Translations under genes and position numbers: made by a program
The notes under the pieces: generated by a model
What the model saw: only the letters and a program-made list of their open reading frames with translations
What the model was told of the DNA's origin: nothing
Databases searched by the model: none
Assembly: GCA_002803225.1 (NCBI GenBank)
Contig: NXFV01001915.1
Coordinates: forward strand, 1-32,517
Source: Gamarada debralockiae
Taxonomy: Eukaryota; Ascomycota; Leotiomycetes; Helotiales; Hyphodiscaceae
Length of the DNA stretch: 32,517 nucleotides
Direction: 5' to 3'
Shown: one piece after another, positions 32,498 to 32,517 of the stretch
How the letters are laid out: each line of letters opens with the position of its first letter
Position numbering within the stretch: the first letter of the stretch is position 1

Positions 32498-32517
32498 GGG
32501 GGGGGGGGGGGGGGGGG
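32498..32517. other. terminal poly-G run
   Basis: The window ends in 20 consecutive G. This may be a genuine homopolymer at which assembly stopped or a sequencing artefact (no-signal bases read as G). It should not be interpreted biologically without read support. Confidence 0.85.

Overview
The window looks like part of a filamentous ascomycete (Pezizomycotina) genome. Three things point there: a repeat-rich, very AT-rich stretch whose mutations are almost all C-to-T and G-to-A, as left by repeat-induced point mutation (RIP); short 48-68 nt GT-AG introns; and a LaeA-like methyltransferase gene. The species cannot be named from the sequence. The final 20 bases are all G, so the window probably ends at a contig end.

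Bases 1 to about 28,290 are a RIP-degraded transposon graveyard with no intact gene. CpA and TpG are scarce, and the frames that still resemble proteins are broken mainly by TAA/TAG where the families carry Gln, Arg or Trp. Bases 1-2,800 hold degenerate satellite-like tandem repeats on a pyrimidine-rich plus strand. Bases 2,800-16,900 hold unrecognised mutated repeats, including repeat pairs at 7.0/8.7 kb and 7.9/9.5 kb and a three-member family at 11.65, 13.65 and 14.18 kb. A plus-strand non-LTR (LINE-type) retrotransposon occupies about 17.2-21.9 kb, with an ORF1-like frame followed by an endonuclease-reverse transcriptase ORF2. Next come two head-to-tail copies of a 1,237-bp unit (22,211-24,684), each ending in telomere-like CCCTAA hexamers. 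They abut a minus-strand Ty3/gypsy element (24,684-27,568: LTR, gag, protease, RT) that breaks off in the catalytic Y-x-D-D box of its reverse transcriptase.

At about 28,290 base composition changes sharply to that of ordinary genic DNA. The only well supported host gene is a 12-exon LaeA-like SAM-dependent methyltransferase at 29,815-31,432 on the plus strand. Its reading frame is largely recoverable across eleven introns, but one junction (intron 2) lacks a clean acceptor next to the conserved coding stretch, so it may be misassembled, mutated or spliced unusually. The remaining GC-balanced DNA (28,290-29,814 and 31,460-32,497) has only weak, unassigned open frames.

Overall this is a 'two-speed' genome boundary: a single secondary-metabolism-type regulator or enzyme gene about 1.5 kb from a heterochromatin-like RIP block that includes telomere-associated sequence. 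All family calls come from reading translations by eye; no database search was run.
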